Origin: Rheinheimera sp.
GTDB lineage: Bacteria > Pseudomonadota > Gammaproteobacteria > Enterobacterales > Alteromonadaceae
NCBI GenBank assembly: GCA_003482455.1
Contig: DMYW01000020.1
Coordinates: 1-15,945 of the forward strand
Length of the DNA stretch: 15,945 bases
Reading direction: 5' to 3'
Under the pieces are notes generated by a model. That model did no database searches. It saw only the letters and a program-made list of their open reading frames with translations, and had not been told where the DNA came from. A program made the position numbers and the translations under genes. The first letter of the stretch is position 1; every line of letters starts with the position of its first letter. Positions 14,434-15,945 of this stretch are shown one piece after another.

Positions 14434-14467
14434 AAGCCCTATGCAGTTGCGCTGTGTAGGGCTTTTT
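14434..14467 (+). terminator. Rho-independent terminator of the small OMP gene
   Basis: AAGCCCTA (14434-14441) pairs with TAGGGCTT (14457-14464). The stem extends inward through two G-T wobbles and three more pairs around a 5-nt loop, and is followed by Ts. Confidence 0.9.
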
Positions 14468-14651
14468 ATTAGCGCTTATTTTGCTTCGTGGATTCGATGG
14501 TTGCGGCAGTGCTCGCCGCCGTTTGTCAGCCCGAGATTTCAGGGTTACACCGACAGAACTTGCTGAAAATCGCAGATAACTTCTTTAAGATGCCGCCATT
14601 GCAGTCACGACGAGTCCTGTGGTGGCTTGGTCGATTAAAAAGAGGGCAGTT

Positions 14652-15752
14652 GTGGAACTATTACGTATTGAATGTTTGGGCAAGCCATTGCTATTAGAAG
14701 GCTCGTTGGCGGGATGGCAACAGCTGTATTGGGACCAGCAATTGGTTGCCCAAAAAGCGGCCGGCCAAGATAACGAAGGTCTGACTCGCCATCGGTTTTC
14801 GCTGCAACAACTGCAAGACGATGGCACACAGCCGCATATCATCGAAGTGGAGTTGGAAGCCAACTTGCGTTGGGAACCATTCTCGCTGAGTTATCAGTTA
14901 AAAGTGCAAGGCGAAGTGGTGGCGCATGGCAGCCGCACTGAAAAAGATATTGAACGGCAAGAACCCCTGTTGCCGCGTGACACGGGGCGCAAACTCGGCG
15001 TCATTGGCTTAGCGTCGCTGGGGCTAAAACTTCTGAAAAGCGCCAAAATGATTAAGGTCGTGCTGGCCGGTGCTAGTTTGGCGGCATACAGCTGGTTGTT
15101 TTCGTTTCAATTTGCCGTGGCGTTGATCGCTTGTTTGGTGGTGCATGAATATGGTCATGTGCGCGCCATGCAATATTTTGGCATGAAAACCAAAGGGTTT
15201 TATTTGATCCCGTTTTTGGGCGGCATGGCGCTGACCGATGAAAAAATTAACACCCGTTGGCAAGACGTGGTGATTTCCATTATGGGGCCAGTGTTTGGTC
15301 TTGGTATGTCGCTGCTTTGTCTGCTGGCGTGGTGGCTGACCGACAATCCAATCTTTGCCGGCCTCGCCGGCTTTAACGCCCTGCTCAATTTGTTTAATTT
15401 GTTACCGATTGTGCCGCTGGATGGCGGCCATGTGATTAAAAGCATTAGCTTTTCGATGAACAGTCATACCGGTCTAGCGATGTGCGTCGGCGGCATCGGT
15501 CTTGGTGTGGTCATTAGCTACAGCTTTGGCTTGACCTTACTGGCGTTGTTCTTATTGATTGGCAGCGTCGAGATTTTCGCCGAATGGCGTGGCCGGCATC
15601 AAAGCCATTTGTTGCCGCTGAATCGCTACGGTCAGATTTTTTCTGCCGTGTGGTATTTGTGCACGTTGGCCGCGTTTGTGGCGATCATTGTGTACTTGGG
15701 CGGGCAGGGGGATTCGATTTTTGGCTTGCCACTGGAGATCTTAAAAAGCTAA
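14652..15752 (+). CDS. M50 site-2-protease-like integral membrane metallopeptidase
   Basis: This 366-residue inner-membrane zinc peptidase of the S2P class cuts substrates within the membrane. An N-terminal soluble part of about 120 residues (beta-rich, many Gln and Glu) precedes about six hydrophobic segments. The zinc motif HEYGH lies at 165-169 inside a membrane segment (LIACLVVHEYGHV), and the second motif PLDGG, with D257 as third ligand, follows NLLPIV. Relatives include RseP and SpoIVFB, but there is no PDZ domain, so this is not RseP. The substrate is unknown, and no sigma/anti-sigma pair lies beside it. GTG at 14652 is chosen because GAGGG lies five bases upstream at 14642-14646; the frame opens at GTG 14619 without a ribosome site. 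It is followed by a terminator at 15795. Confidence 0.88.
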   Translation: MELLRIECLGKPLLLEGSLAGWQQLYWDQQLVAQKAAGQDNEGLTRHRFSLQQLQDDGTQPHIIEVELEANLRWEPFSLSYQLKVQGEVVAHGSRTEKDIERQEPLLPRDTGRKLGVIGLASLGLKLLKSAKMIKVVLAGASLAAYSWLFSFQFAVALIACLVVHEYGHVRAMQYFGMKTKGFYLIPFLGGMALTDEKINTRWQDVVISIMGPVFGLGMSLLCLLAWWLTDNPIFAGLAGFNALLNLFNLLPIVPLDGGHVIKSISFSMNSHTGLAMCVGGIGLGVVISYSFGLTLLALFLLIGSVEIFAEWRGRHQSHLLPLNRYGQIFSAVWYLCTLAAFVAIIVYLGGQGDSIFGLPLEILKS

Positions 15753-15794
15753 TTGAAGTCGGCGCACCGACACAAAGCCCAGCGTGATTGCTGT

Positions 15795-15830
15795 AATGCC
15801 AGTCAGTTAAGCTGATTGGCATTATTTTTT
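15795..15830 (+). terminator. Rho-independent terminator of the M50 gene
   Basis: AATGCCAGTCAG (15795-15806) pairs with CTGATTGGCATT (15812-15823), with one G-T wobble and loop TTAAG, followed by ATTTTTT. Confidence 0.93.
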
Positions 15831-15870
15831 CGCGTCAATGAACCTTCAAAGGCGAGCGGTGGCAACAAAA

Positions 15871-15945
15871 AAGCAGACCGTCAGCCGCAGGGATAGCGGA
15901 TGACGAGCCTACATGTCTGTGAGACCCAGGAGTATTTACGGCGTG
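15871..15945. repeat. Probable interspersed intergenic repeat, cut by the window end
   Basis: This non-coding segment contains an imperfect 10-bp hairpin, CGTCAGCCGC (15879-15888) and GCGGATGACG (15896-15905) with one mismatch and a 7-nt loop. It continues through GACGAGCCTACATG to TTTACGGCGTG at the edge. From memory, the wording (CAGGGATAGCGG, GACGAGCC, ACATG, ACGGCGTG) resembles multi-copy intergenic repeats in several gammaproteobacteria. Only one copy is present here, so the repeat status is not shown by this window. Confidence 0.4.

Noticed and set aside
14488..14697. 69-residue frame before the M50 gene
   Set aside because: Non-ATG start without a ribosome site, and it runs past the well-supported M50 start in another frame.

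Overview
The window looks like ordinary chromosome from a marine or freshwater gammaproteobacterium, with roughly half G+C by eye. DbpA aligns end to end with the enterobacterial protein, UvrB is of the gammaproteobacterial type, and the window also holds a methyl-accepting chemotaxis protein, outer-membrane beta-barrels with a C-terminal Phe and several exported peptidases. This mix fits an Alteromonadales or Rheinheimera-like organism. That placement is inferred from protein flavour and was not tested by a search.

Layout, left to right. Two identical tRNA-Asn(GUU) genes lie on the minus strand (6-194) behind one promoter with a G+C-rich discriminator. A gene-free stretch follows (195-818), holding a perfect DnaA box, repeated TGTGCA words, a 9-bp inverted repeat and an A+T-rich tract. 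Next on the plus strand come a MATE exporter gene and uvrB, overlapping by 17 nt, then a small outer-membrane protein gene (4354-5133). A chemotaxis receptor (5149-6741, minus) diverges from an exported M14 zinc peptidase (6929-8698, plus). A perfect bidirectional terminator separates the peptidase from a two-gene minus-strand operon: a periplasmic membrane-fusion protein and a GNAT-like protein (8761-10267). After a 431-bp gap, the plus strand carries a secreted aspzincin (M35) peptidase, the RNA helicase gene dbpA, another small outer-membrane protein and an M50 site-2-protease-like membrane peptidase. Most of these genes end in strong hairpin terminators. The right edge carries a structured sequence that looks like an interspersed intergenic repeat running out of the window.

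Functionally this is a set of mostly independent transcription units: housekeeping (tRNA, uvrB, dbpA), export (MATE, orphan fusion protein), sensing (MCP) and peptide use or secretion (M14, M35, M50). I see no insertion sequence, CRISPR array, prophage, toxin-antitoxin pair or recognisable defence system.

I did not find a clearly new multi-gene system. The best leads are the secreted aspzincin, which keeps the acidic residues linked to Lys-specific cleavage; the pump-less fusion protein translationally coupled to a GNAT-like protein with a degraded acetyl-CoA loop; the hairpin in the predicted dbpA leader; the DnaA-box cluster; and the repeat at the right end.
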